Part shown: positions 9,295 through 17,106 of the stretch, in pieces
Numbering within the stretch: position 1 is the first letter of the stretch
How the letters are laid out: every line of letters starts with the position of its first letter
Source: Rhizobiaceae bacterium
GTDB lineage: Bacteria > Pseudomonadota > Alphaproteobacteria > Rhizobiales > Rhizobiaceae
DNA length: 64,000 nt
Direction: 5' to 3'
Assembly: GCA_017644005.1 (NCBI GenBank)
Contig: JAEPMJ010000004.1
Location: forward strand, 426,885-490,884
The notes under the pieces: model-generated
What the model saw: only the letters and a program-made list of their open reading frames with translations
Database searches by the model: none
What the model was told of the DNA's origin: nothing
Program-made: the position numbers and the translations under genes

Positions 9295-9316
9295 GATATA
9301 AAGATTTCTTTATATC
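9295..9316. promoter_or_regulatory. 22-bp operator GATATAAAGA-N2-TCTTTATATC
   Basis: This is a perfect 10-bp inverted repeat with a 2-bp centre, in the 65-bp gap between metF and the folate methyltransferase gene. An identical palindrome with a different centre sits upstream of bmt (23209-23230). The design resembles operators of ArsR-type regulators such as SahR that sense S-adenosylhomocysteine in the methionine cycle. That assignment is from memory and unverified. Confidence 0.75.
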
Positions 9317-9344
9317 GTTATCTCTCGTGTGGCAACTGAGCGGG

Positions 9345-10445
9345 TCAGTTCGCTGCGTCCTTCGCCATTTCCTGCTGGCGTTCGGTGGTTTCTTCGCCAA
9401 GGATCTGTTCGAGCCGCTCCGCAACCTGCATATCGTCCGCACGCGGCTCCTTGCGCCAGGGTCTGCGACCCTTGAGAACGCCAGCATCGTGAACGATTTC
9501 GGCAACCAGCTCTTCCTGGCGGTAAGCCATCATGTGGACGCCGGAAACGCCTTCGATTTCCTTGACCTCATTGATGATGTCGATGCACAGGCGCTTGCCT
9601 TCCAGTTTCTGGTTTTCGGCACCCTCCAGCCGCTCGATCACGGTGTCGGGGATGTGCACACCGGGCACGTTGGACCGCATCCAGCGCGCAGTGCGGGCTG
9701 AGGCGAGGGGGCCGACACCGCACATAACGAAGCAATGTTCCGTGAGGCCCATGTCGCGCACCCGCTTCATGTACTCGCGGAACATCGGAACGTCGTAGCA
9801 ATACTGGCTCTGTACGAACTGTGCGCCGGCTGCGATCTTTTTCGCCAGCCGATGCGGGCGAAAGTCTATCGGCGGTGCAAACGGATTGATCGCCGCGCCC
9901 AGAAAAACGGCCGGCGGTGTCGTCAGTTTGCGGCCGGACAGGAATTTGCTCTCGTCGCGCATCGTGCGGATGGTCTCGAGCAGCGACATGCAATCGAGGT
10001 CGAACACGGGTTTTGCGCCCGGCTGGTCGCCGGCCTGAACGCCGTCGCCGGTGAGGCACAGAATGTTGCCCACGCCCATGGCCGATGCGCCCAGTACGTC
10101 GCCCTGGATCGCGATTCGGTTCCGGTCGCGGCAGGCGATCTGCATGATCGGTGCGTATCCCATGCGCGTGAGCAGGGCGCAGATGCCGACCGACGACATG
10201 TGGCAATTGGCGCCCGAAGCGTCGACGGCATTGATTCCGTCGACCCAGCCGTCGAAGATTGCGGCTCGCTCGTAAACATCTGCAGGATTCGCGCTGTCGG
10301 GGGGATTGAGTTCCGCGGTGACCGCAAACTCGCCGCGCCTCAGAACGCGCTCCAGCCGTCCGAGCGAGGAGTGGCCGGGCAGCGGTTCCAGCGGCAGGTC
10401 GATGCCGGCGGGATTCTCGTCGGCCTGGGGAGGGCGCCCGGTCAT
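9345..10445 (-). CDS. metF: methylenetetrahydrofolate reductase family protein
   Basis: The protein has 366 residues and a MTHFR TIM-barrel flavoprotein fold (FAVTAELNPPDSANPADVYERAA; CRDRNRIAIQGDVLGA; NILCLTGDG; FVQSQYCYDVP). Flavin and folate sites are present. It overlaps the upstream MetV-like gene by 4 bp (ATGA), so the two are made together, as in MetFV pairs of acetogens. In a biosynthetic setting MetF makes methyl-THF. In this demethylating locus it more likely runs in reverse, oxidising methyl-THF to methylene-THF, as MetF2 does in methyl chloride users. Direction is inferred. Confidence 0.87.
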   Translation of the reverse strand: MTGRPPQADENPAGIDLPLEPLPGHSSLGRLERVLRRGEFAVTAELNPPDSANPADVYERAAIFDGWVDGINAVDASGANCHMSSVGICALLTRMGYAPIMQIACRDRNRIAIQGDVLGASAMGVGNILCLTGDGVQAGDQPGAKPVFDLDCMSLLETIRTMRDESKFLSGRKLTTPPAVFLGAAINPFAPPIDFRPHRLAKKIAAGAQFVQSQYCYDVPMFREYMKRVRDMGLTEHCFVMCGVGPLASARTARWMRSNVPGVHIPDTVIERLEGAENQKLEGKRLCIDIINEVKEIEGVSGVHMMAYRQEELVAEIVHDAGVLKGRRPWRKEPRADDMQVAERLEQILGEETTERQQEMAKDAAN

Positions 10446-11023
10446 GGCTGCTCGACCTTCGCCCGATCGCGCTCTGCGGCCGCCTGCGCGGTGACGCGCA
10501 GCCAGGAAGAGGTTTCACGTAGCGACTGATCGACAGGCTTCTGGACGCTTAGAATCATATCGCCTTCGCGCATGGCACGCGACCCTTCCCAGGCCTTGAC
10601 CCACACGCAGGGCATGTCGGGCTCAACCTCGCAATTGCCGTTGGCGCGCACGCCGCCGCAGGGGCCGTTGCGCAGCTGTTTGGGGCAGTTCATCGGGCAG
10701 GACATTCCGGTCGACGACAAAACGCACTGACCGCACATGCGGCAGTCGAAAAGCAGGCCCTTCACATTGCGTTCGACGAATTTGACCGGCCGCTCGACGC
10801 GACCGTAGCCAAGCGTTTTCCAGACCGGGTGAAGGGTCAAAAAGACACTTGCGAAGTGCTTGTACAACCATTCCAGGCCGCGCGCATGCCGCACCGACCA
10901 CAGACGCACGGTATAACGGCTCTGGACTCGCCTTTGCGGCGACACGTCCGCCGGCTTGTAGTCGCTTTTCGCCTGCGCCTTGCGGACAAGGGAGGCCTGA
11001 GTTGGCTGCGGCCGCTCAGCCAT
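10442..11023 (-). CDS. MetV-like protein (methylenetetrahydrofolate reductase C-terminal Fe-S domain)
   Basis: The protein is about 193 residues long. The ATG at 11023 is preferred to a GTG at 11035 because AGGTGG precedes it. The middle of the protein carries a dense Cys array (CRMCGQC, then CPMNC, then GPCGG and two later Cys), the signature of the MTHFR C-terminal domain (DUF5981). In acetogen MetV this Fe-S/zinc subunit pairs with MetF and relays electrons. It overlaps metF by 4 bp and the preceding gene by 8 bp, so translation is coupled. Finding it in a presumed aerobe suggests a dedicated electron partner for methyl-THF oxidation. Confidence 0.85.
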   Translation of the reverse strand: MAERPQPTQASLVRKAQAKSDYKPADVSPQRRVQSRYTVRLWSVRHARGLEWLYKHFASVFLTLHPVWKTLGYGRVERPVKFVERNVKGLLFDCRMCGQCVLSSTGMSCPMNCPKQLRNGPCGGVRANGNCEVEPDMPCVWVKAWEGSRAMREGDMILSVQKPVDQSLRETSSWLRVTAQAAAERDRAKVEQP

Positions 11024-11318
11024 CGTCCCTTCCACCTGCCTTCACCAGGGCAACGAGCCTGTCCTTGTCGTACTGGCTGTCTATTGCAGCGAGCGCCTTG
11101 TCGGCTTCGGCTTCCAGTTCGTCGCTCACCGGAACGGGATCGGCCTTGCGCCATTCCGCCAGATAGGCGTCCGTGTCACCGGCTCCGGTGCGCATGGCAC
11201 ACATGTCAATTGCCTCGGTGAAGCGTAAAGGCAGTTCGCGTTTGGCGTTTTGCCTTCCCTTGCGCACGATCACCTGCGCAGGGATATCTCTCCAGTAGAC
11301 GACGATCAGATCGGCCAT
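11016..11318 (-). CDS. 'virulence factor' family small protein (PF13769-like), 100 aa
   Basis: MADLIVVYWRDIPAQVIVRKGRQ followed by a helical, acidic C-terminal half matches the small family labelled virulence factor in rhizobia. There is no signal peptide, membrane segment or Cys cluster. AAGGAG lies 10 bp before the ATG, and the end overlaps the MetV-like gene. The label comes from an old screen and says nothing about chemistry. Its constant place beside MetV/MetF suggests an accessory role in the methyl-transfer complex (inference). Confidence 0.78.
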   Translation of the reverse strand: MADLIVVYWRDIPAQVIVRKGRQNAKRELPLRFTEAIDMCAMRTGAGDTDAYLAEWRKADPVPVSDELEAEADKALAAIDSQYDKDRLVALVKAGGRDDG

Positions 11319-11453
11319 ACAGCCTGTCTCCTTGATGTTTGCGACAATTGACGCAAGCGCTTTGGTCCCGCTTGTTGTGAGGCGACGCGCGAGCTTTCAA
11401 AAACGACGCCGTGTTTCGCCCTTGCGGGCGGACAGCTTAGCGACCGAAAGCTG

Positions 11454-12083
11454 CTATATCCCGGCGAAGAACACAGTCGCCATGGCGCCAGCCGCACCAA
11501 TGACGGTGGCAATGATCAGCAGCGACACAATGCCGACGGCCGTGCCCAGCGCCAGGAAAACGCCGTCCCGCTCGGACAGCGAAAGACCGATTATAGCGAC
11601 CGCGAATGCCGGCAGCCAGTTCCCGAACGGTATCGGCAGCGTGACGGCGATCGACAGTACAAGACCGATAATCCCGATTATCCGATCCGATGTCCTGGGC
11701 GATTCGAACGGCCAGCGCCGCGGTTTGACGAGCCGCTCGAGACGTTCGAGTTTTGGCACCAGCCGGCCGATCATGCGTCGGAACCGATCATGGCCTACCG
11801 AGCGGCTCAGCCAAGTGCGCGGCAGCCACACGGTCTGATATCCAGCCACCATCTGAACCGTGAGCAGAATCAGTGGTGGACCGAAGAGTAACGTCGAGCC
11901 GGGCGGCAGCGGCAGCAGATTGAGCGACGCACAGAAGACAAGCAGCGCCGCATAGCTGCGGTCGCCGAGCGCATCACGGATCATTGCCACCGTTACCGGG
12001 CCATCTGCAGAATCGGCCAGTTGGCGCAGCACCTGCGACAAGCGCCGGGGCGGCTTGTGGTAGACGAGATTTGTGCCGGTCAT
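11454..12083 (-). CDS. exoD: ExoD-family exopolysaccharide synthesis protein
   Basis: The protein has 209 residues. A soluble N-terminal part (RRLSQVLRQLADS; VTVAMIRDALGDRSYAALLVFCASLNLLPLPPG) is followed by three or four hydrophobic segments in the C-terminal half. It matches the ExoD family, implicated in exopolysaccharide production and alkaline tolerance in Sinorhizobium; the mechanism is unknown. It sits on the same strand within the corrinoid gene run, 135 bp before the small 'virulence factor' gene and 130 bp after DUF1638. It is therefore either co-transcribed or an insertion into the locus. Confidence 0.85.
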   Translation of the reverse strand: MTGTNLVYHKPPRRLSQVLRQLADSADGPVTVAMIRDALGDRSYAALLVFCASLNLLPLPPGSTLLFGPPLILLTVQMVAGYQTVWLPRTWLSRSVGHDRFRRMIGRLVPKLERLERLVKPRRWPFESPRTSDRIIGIIGLVLSIAVTLPIPFGNWLPAFAVAIIGLSLSERDGVFLALGTAVGIVSLLIIATVIGAAGAMATVFFAGI

Positions 12084-12129
12084 GCTCGGTCCGATCCGGC
12101 AGTGTCAGCAATTGCCAACGGTTTACGCA

Positions 12130-12170
12130 TGCGGAATCGCACTCCAGCTTGCGCTGGTGTTAGTGCCGCA
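12130..12170 (-). other. imperfect ~41-nt hairpin between DUF1638 and exoD
   Basis: TGCGG (12130-12134), GCACT and CCAGC pair in order with GCTGG, AGTG and CCGCA (ending 12170) around a TTGC loop, with bulges of 4 nt on each side. It has no T tract, so it is not a classical terminator. It could act as an intercistronic stabiliser or processing site. Confidence 0.35.
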
Positions 12171-12213
12171 TCCATGGCTGTGCAAGTCGGTCCGAGCATC
12201 GGGTGTATCGGAG

Positions 12214-12849
12214 TCAGGCGCTTGCTGCGCGAACCGCCCCTGCGAGCGCCAGATCCAGGTCGCCATATCCGGTCCGCCGTTTCTCATAGGCCAGTCCGAG
12301 CATGCGGGCAGCGTCCTCTGCCACTTTATCCAGCTCCGGGTCGTCGGTCTGGGCCAGATAGACGACCTTTTCGTAGTGGCCGAAATAGTCCTTTGCCAGT
12401 TCCGGATGGCGATCCAGTCCCAGTGGGCGCATGAAGAACGCGTCGAACTGGCGGCACAGGAAATCGGTCATGTAAAAGGCGGTGAAATCGTCATCGGCGA
12501 TTTTCGCGAAAGCCTCGTTGCCCTGGTAGAACGCAAAGCAATGCGGGCCTTCAATACGTTCAACCCCGTGCTTTTTGCACACCTGATCCAGCATGCCGCC
12601 GGTGCCGCAATCGCCATAGCCGACGTAAATGTGCCGGTAGCCTTCGTCCCGCGCCTCGGCGATTGCCGCATCCATGGCTGGCGGAATCCTGTCAGGGTAA
12701 TAGTGATATTCGGCCGGCAGGCAGCGCAATTCCAAGTGTTCGAAACCATGTCTGTCCCGGACCGCCAACACCTCGCGCGCAATCATGCCGCAGGCGATGA
12801 CCAGCAGTTTTTCCGCTTTTGGCTGTGCGTGTCGTATTGGTTCGATCAT
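12214..12849 (-). CDS. DUF1638 domain protein
   Basis: The protein has 211 residues. Conserved-looking blocks are LLVIACGMIAREVLAV, LPAEYHYYPDRIPPAMDAAI, YVGYGDCGTGGMLDQ and EGPHCFAFY, all typical of DUF1638. The ACGM and GYGDCGTGG segments, with several Cys and His, suggest a ligand or metal site. There is no export signal. DUF1638 genes recur beside corrinoid methyltransferase genes in bacteria and archaea, so a part in methyl transfer or corrinoid handling is likely but undescribed to my knowledge. It lies 46 bp downstream of the GT39 gene. Confidence 0.85.
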   Translation of the reverse strand: MIEPIRHAQPKAEKLLVIACGMIAREVLAVRDRHGFEHLELRCLPAEYHYYPDRIPPAMDAAIAEARDEGYRHIYVGYGDCGTGGMLDQVCKKHGVERIEGPHCFAFYQGNEAFAKIADDDFTAFYMTDFLCRQFDAFFMRPLGLDRHPELAKDYFGHYEKVVYLAQTDDPELDKVAEDAARMLGLAYEKRRTGYGDLDLALAGAVRAASA

Positions 12850-12895
12850 GACGCGAACTTAGCCGAGATATTCGTCGGGCCGAAGGATTTCTGTT

Positions 12896-14416
12896 TCAGC
12901 GTCGCGTTACCGGCAGAACGATTATCGTGAATACAGGTTCGCCGCCGCGCGCTTGAACCACAAAGCGTGGATCGCCGGTCTCCCGGTATATTTCGGACGC
13001 GGCTTGGCGCATCCAATTGAGTTCGGCGTCCGTCGAATTCAGATGCGCAGCCGAAACGACATAACCGTGTTTGCGGCCTGGAAGCCGGTCATCGGGAATG
13101 TAGGCGAGATGCAGCGGGCGGGCGAGTGCGGGTGCAACCGGCATTTCGGGGCCGAGCGCGTAGCCCGCCATCCCGCCTATGACCCAGCTCGCCGGTACGA
13201 TGAACGCGTCGGGGTCGTCGTAGATGCCGCGCTCCTCGAAATCGCGGCGCAGAGCATCCCAGGAAAGAGACGTCCAGCTGAAATCGGAGTTTGAAGGCAG
13301 GCCGAGCCAGCGCGTCACCGCCGCCGTATTTGCCTGCAGCGTGGCAAGCGGAGCCAGGATCAGCAGGATGGCGGCCGGAATGACGGCAAGACGCGGGAGC
13401 AGGCGCGGCCACATTGCACGCTTTGCCGCAAACCAGGCGCCGATCAGCGGAAATGCGAAGACAAAACCGGGCATTGACCAGTGCGGCAGCATTTCGCTCG
13501 CGACCAGCGCCACGACATCGAAAAGCACGATCGGAAGTGCGGCCATCAGCCCCAGCATCCGCTCCACCGGGAAACGCGGCCAGACAACCGCACGAAATGT
13601 CGTTACGAGTGCGAAGGCCCAGATCCATGGCCACAGGAAACCGATCTGGCCGGCCTGCAGAATAAGGAACCGGGTAATACTGAACCCGCCGCCATGTGTG
13701 CGGCTCGACTGGAAGTGAAGGGTGACCCAGTCGTTCTGGATGTTCCAGATGAAGATGGGTGCTGTGCAGGCAAGCGCGATAAGCGCGGCAATCCAGGGCG
13801 CCGGCGTTGCCAGGATGCGCCGCCCGCGCGGTTCCCAGATCATCCACGCAAACACCGAAACGGCAAACAGCGCGGCGGTGTATTTCGACAACATGGCTGC
13901 GCCCAGCGTCAGGCCGGCGAGCGCCCAGCGTCCACTACTCGGTTTTTCGTTGCCAAGGAATTCGGGGAGCAGGATCCACAGGGTGAGAAGCAGGAAAAAG
14001 TACAGCGGGCCTTCCGGCAGCGCGAAATGCGACGCTGCGAACAGAAAGAACGGAGCTGTGGAATAAAGCGCGGCGGCCCAGAAGCCAGCCTCCGCGCTGA
14101 ACAACCGCCGGGTGATCAGGAAGATCAGCCAGGCCGAAGCCGCACCCAACAACACATGCGGCAGACGCACGAAAAACGAGGCCTCACTGCCCGCCAGCCA
14201 TGCCGCCAGGCGCGGCAGCCCGAAGGCGATTGTCGGGTGGTCGTAATAGGATAGGGTTGGAAAACGCGTTACGACAAGCGTGTAGGCTTCGTCGGCGAAA
14301 ATCGGAAAACTGGCCGACAGCACCAGCCGCACCGCCAGCAGCGCGAGGATGACAATAATTGCGAGTCGCTGGTAACGGTCGTCGCCGGCGCCGGTTGGTA
14401 CGGAGTTCATTGTCAT
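12896..14416 (-). CDS. GT39 / ArnT-like integral membrane glycosyltransferase
   Basis: The protein has 506 residues and about ten membrane spans. The first periplasmic loop has the PMT-type acidic motif (FPIFADEAYTLVVTRFPTLSYYDHP), where the Asp-Glu pair is catalytic in ArnT and dolichyl-phosphate mannosyltransferases. A soluble C-terminal domain follows. It should transfer a sugar from a polyprenyl-phosphate donor to a lipid or glycan. It lies 66 bp downstream of the corrinoid protein gene and upstream of DUF1638, on the same strand. A link to methyl transfer is not evident. Confidence 0.85.
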   Translation of the reverse strand: MTMNSVPTGAGDDRYQRLAIIVILALLAVRLVLSASFPIFADEAYTLVVTRFPTLSYYDHPTIAFGLPRLAAWLAGSEASFFVRLPHVLLGAASAWLIFLITRRLFSAEAGFWAAALYSTAPFFLFAASHFALPEGPLYFFLLLTLWILLPEFLGNEKPSSGRWALAGLTLGAAMLSKYTAALFAVSVFAWMIWEPRGRRILATPAPWIAALIALACTAPIFIWNIQNDWVTLHFQSSRTHGGGFSITRFLILQAGQIGFLWPWIWAFALVTTFRAVVWPRFPVERMLGLMAALPIVLFDVVALVASEMLPHWSMPGFVFAFPLIGAWFAAKRAMWPRLLPRLAVIPAAILLILAPLATLQANTAAVTRWLGLPSNSDFSWTSLSWDALRRDFEERGIYDDPDAFIVPASWVIGGMAGYALGPEMPVAPALARPLHLAYIPDDRLPGRKHGYVVSAAHLNSTDAELNWMRQAASEIYRETGDPRFVVQARGGEPVFTIIVLPVTRR

Positions 14417-14482
14417 CGCAGCGGGTCTTCCAATGGGCGACCGGAGCCGCCGAACGGGCCCGCCTTACAGCAACAGTTGGCG

Positions 14483-15175
14483 CTAAGCCACCTGGTTGTG
14501 CTTGCGTTTCATGAAATCCTTGGCTGTTTCGACCGCCACGGCGGCATCGCGACAGTAGGCATCGGCCCCAACGGCCTTGCCGAATTCCTCGTTCAGCGGC
14601 GCGCCGCCGACGAGGACGACCAGGTCCTCGCGAATACCCTTTTCCTTGAGCGTGTCGATCACGACCTTCATGTAGGGCATGGTGGTGGTGAGCAGCGCCG
14701 ACATGCCGACGATATCCGGATTGTGCTTCTCGATCGCGTCCAGATAGTTCTCGACCGGGTTGTTGATACCGAGATCGATGACCTCGAAGCCGGCACCTTC
14801 CATCATCATGCCGACGAGGTTCTTGCCGATATCGTGAATATCGCCCTTCACGGTACCGATGACCATCGTACCCTGCTTCGGCGCGCCGGTTTCGGCGAGC
14901 AGCGGGCGAAGGATCGCCATTCCTGCCTTCATCGCGTTGGCTGACAGCAGGACTTCCGGTACGAACAGTATGCCGTCGCGGAAATCCTCGCCGACGATGC
15001 GCATGCCCTCGACAAGCGCTTTGGTCAGGACGTCGTACGGAGCCCAGCCGCGGCCGAGCAGGATGTTGGTCCCTTCTTCGATCTCCTCCTTGAGACCGTC
15101 ATAGAGATCGTCGTGCATCTGAAGAACGAGATCTTCATCGTTCAGTTCGGACAGAATGATCTCGTCGTCGGACAT
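14483..15175 (-). CDS. corrinoid methyl-carrier protein (MtbC/MtgC family)
   Basis: The protein has 230 residues. A helical cap domain (~1-95) is followed by a Rossmann B12 domain with G111-D-I-H114-D-I-G117, where His114 is the lower axial cobalt ligand, then GMSALLTTTMPYM and VLVGGAPL. GGGGAG lies 5 bp before the ATG. It should accept methyl groups from the MttB proteins and deliver them to the folate methyltransferase; RamA repairs its Co(II) state. The first 37 residues contain 14 Asp/Glu and a single Lys, opposite in charge to the Arg-rich tails of its presumed partners. It is divergent from mttB1. Confidence 0.92.
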   Translation of the reverse strand: MSDDEIILSELNDEDLVLQMHDDLYDGLKEEIEEGTNILLGRGWAPYDVLTKALVEGMRIVGEDFRDGILFVPEVLLSANAMKAGMAILRPLLAETGAPKQGTMVIGTVKGDIHDIGKNLVGMMMEGAGFEVIDLGINNPVENYLDAIEKHNPDIVGMSALLTTTMPYMKVVIDTLKEKGIREDLVVLVGGAPLNEEFGKAVGADAYCRDAAVAVETAKDFMKRKHNQVA

Positions 15176-15264
15176 ATCAACTCCCCGGAGGTTCTGACGT
15201 CAGGTCACCGCAGCATAAAGCACAACAGCTTCATAGTCTTCGCCGCGGGCTCTGCCATAGCTGA

Positions 15265-15282
15265 TTTGCGACTTGACGCAAA
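15265..15282. promoter_or_regulatory. inverted repeat TTTGCG-N6-CGCAAA between the corrinoid gene and mttB1
   Basis: This is a perfect 6-bp inverted repeat, 90 bp upstream of the corrinoid gene and 155 bp upstream of mttB1, in the divergent promoter region. It is a candidate operator for the bidirectional unit. The same TTTGCG half-site, with a 1-bp centre, lies upstream of the XRE gene at 24157-24169. Confidence 0.4.
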
Positions 15283-15364
15283 AGGAAAGCGACTGATCCA
15301 GTGTGATAATTCGTTGCCAGGCAGGCTTGGCTGGTTTGCGACACCTTCTGGCGCTTGCGGGACG

Positions 15365-15400
15365 TTTCGGCCATCTTTGTCGGTTACAAGATCGCCGAAA
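15365..15400. promoter_or_regulatory. near-perfect 15-bp inverted repeat in the mttB1 leader
   Basis: The arms TTTCGGCCATCTTTGT and ACAAGATCGCCGAAA pair with one mismatch and one bulge around CGGTT. The repeat ends 36 bp before the mttB1 ATG. It may act as an operator or, in RNA, as a stable stem-loop in the 5' leader. Confidence 0.45.
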
Positions 15401-15436
15401 TGTCGCCAGGGGCGGCTGCGGCACCGGGATACGGCC

Positions 15437-17014
15437 ATGGAAGACGAACTCGTGCAGATGCAGGAAGCGGGCTCAGCCGCTGGGCGGCGCGGCCGCGGCG
15501 AACGTGGGGGCGCGTCGGCAAGGCGCGCGGCGCGCACTAGCGGACAGCGTGTCCAACTGACCTATATACGCCGCGCCCGTCCGCCATATGAAGTGCTGGA
15601 CGAGGAAGGTCTTGCGCTCATTGAAAGGAACGCTGACACGGTGCTGGAGGAAATCGGCATCGAGTTTCGCGACGACGCAGAAGCGCTGTCTCTATGGAAG
15701 GAAGCCGGTGCGGACGTGCAGGGCGAGCGCGTGCATTTTCCGAAAGGGCTATGCCGGGAGCTGCTTAAAACCGCTCCGTCAACCTTTACCCAACATGCGC
15801 GCAATCCCGAACGCTCGGTCGAGATCGGCGGCAACGCGACCGTGTTTGCGCCGGTATACGGGCCGCCCTTCGTGCGCGATCTCGAACATCAGCGCCGTTA
15901 CGCCACAATCGAGGATTTCAGCAATTTCGTGAAGCTCGCCTATATGGCGCCGTCGATCCACCATTCGGGCGGCACTGTGTGCGAGCCGGTCGATATTCCG
16001 GTCAACAAACGCCATCTCGACATGGTATTTTCCCATATGCGCTACTCCGACAAGCCCTTCATGGGATCTGTCACGGCGCCGGAGCGGGCGGAAGATACGG
16101 TTGCGATGTGCCGTATCCTGTTCGGGGACCAGTTTGTCGATGACAACACGGTCGTCATCAATCTGATCAACGCCAATTCACCGATGGTGTTTGATGAAAC
16201 GATGCTGGGCGCCGCAAAGGTCTACGCGCGCGCCAATCAGGCGACTATCATCACGCCGTTCATTCTGGCCGGCGCGATGAGCCCGGTCACGGTTGCCGGT
16301 ACGCTGACTCAGGTGCTGGCCGAAGTGCTGGCGGGTGCCGCCTTCACGCAACTCGTGCGTCCAGGCGCGCCGGTTGTGTTCGGCACCTTTGCCTCGTCGA
16401 TTTCCATGCAATCGGGCGCGCCAACCTTCGGCACGCCCGAGCCGTCGCTGGTTTCCTACGGTGCAGGGCAACTGGCACGTCGCCTCGGGTTGCCCTTCCG
16501 CACCGGCGGCTCACTCACCGCATCGAAGGTCGCGGACGCGCAGGCCGCCTACGAGAGCGCCAATACACTGAACTCGACCCTTTTCGCAGGTGCGAACTTC
16601 GTGCTCCATTCAGCCGGCTGGCTGGAGGGCGGACTTGTCTCCTGTTACGAGAAGTTCATGATGGACATCGATCAACTCGGCATGCAGCAGCGCATGTCGG
16701 AGCCTGTCGACCTGTCCGAGAACGGCCTGGCGATGAGTGCGATCCGCGAAGTGGGGCCGGGCAGTCATTATCTCGGCTGCGCACACACGCAGGCCAATTT
16801 CCAGACGGCGTTCTACCGTTCCAACATCGCCGACAACAATTCGTTCGAGCAGTGGCAGGCCGAGGGCGGCAAGACGGCCCGCCAGCGGGCCAACGAGATC
16901 GCGCGGCAATGGCTGGAAAGCTATGAGGCGCCGCTGCTCGACCGCGGCATTGAAGATGGTCTGCAGGATTTCATCGCCAAGAAGAAGGAATCCATGCCCG
17001 ACGCTTTCACGTGA
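15437..17014 (+). CDS. MttB-family (non-pyrrolysine) corrinoid methyltransferase, copy 1
   Basis: The protein has 525 residues. The frame is open far upstream, but the first ATG with a family-like N-terminus is 15437 (another ATG is at 15458). Blocks such as NSPMVFDETMLGAAKVYA, FILAGAMSPVTVAGTLTQVLAEVLAG, GAPVVFGTFASSISMQSGAPTFGTPE and AGWLEGGLVSCYEKFMMD are typical of the trimethylamine methyltransferase superfamily. No in-frame amber codon exists, so this is the MtgB-like branch, which demethylates quaternary amines such as glycine betaine, proline betaine or carnitine. Residues 17-38 hold 8 Arg in a Gly/Ala-rich leader. It is followed by a ferredoxin gene. Confidence 0.88.
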   Translation: MEDELVQMQEAGSAAGRRGRGERGGASARRAARTSGQRVQLTYIRRARPPYEVLDEEGLALIERNADTVLEEIGIEFRDDAEALSLWKEAGADVQGERVHFPKGLCRELLKTAPSTFTQHARNPERSVEIGGNATVFAPVYGPPFVRDLEHQRRYATIEDFSNFVKLAYMAPSIHHSGGTVCEPVDIPVNKRHLDMVFSHMRYSDKPFMGSVTAPERAEDTVAMCRILFGDQFVDDNTVVINLINANSPMVFDETMLGAAKVYARANQATIITPFILAGAMSPVTVAGTLTQVLAEVLAGAAFTQLVRPGAPVVFGTFASSISMQSGAPTFGTPEPSLVSYGAGQLARRLGLPFRTGGSLTASKVADAQAAYESANTLNSTLFAGANFVLHSAGWLEGGLVSCYEKFMMDIDQLGMQQRMSEPVDLSENGLAMSAIREVGPGSHYLGCAHTQANFQTAFYRSNIADNNSFEQWQAEGGKTARQRANEIARQWLESYEAPLLDRGIEDGLQDFIAKKKESMPDAFT

Positions 17015-17106
17015 AGGGAGCCCGCATCAGGCCGGGCCAAAGTGGCCGACATCATTCACAAGGAAGTCTGGCGCTCGATGATCCGGAAGCCGGGAGGGCA
17101 AGCGCC

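Noticed and set aside
15176-15436. Cobalamin riboswitch in the corrinoid/mttB1 gap
   Set aside because: No B12-box-like sequence was seen and the gap is short for two divergent promoters plus a riboswitch.
15437-17014. Possible pyrrolysine-encoding MttB
   Set aside because: No in-frame amber codon in either MttB gene. Both read through to normal stops, so they belong to the non-pyrrolysine branch.
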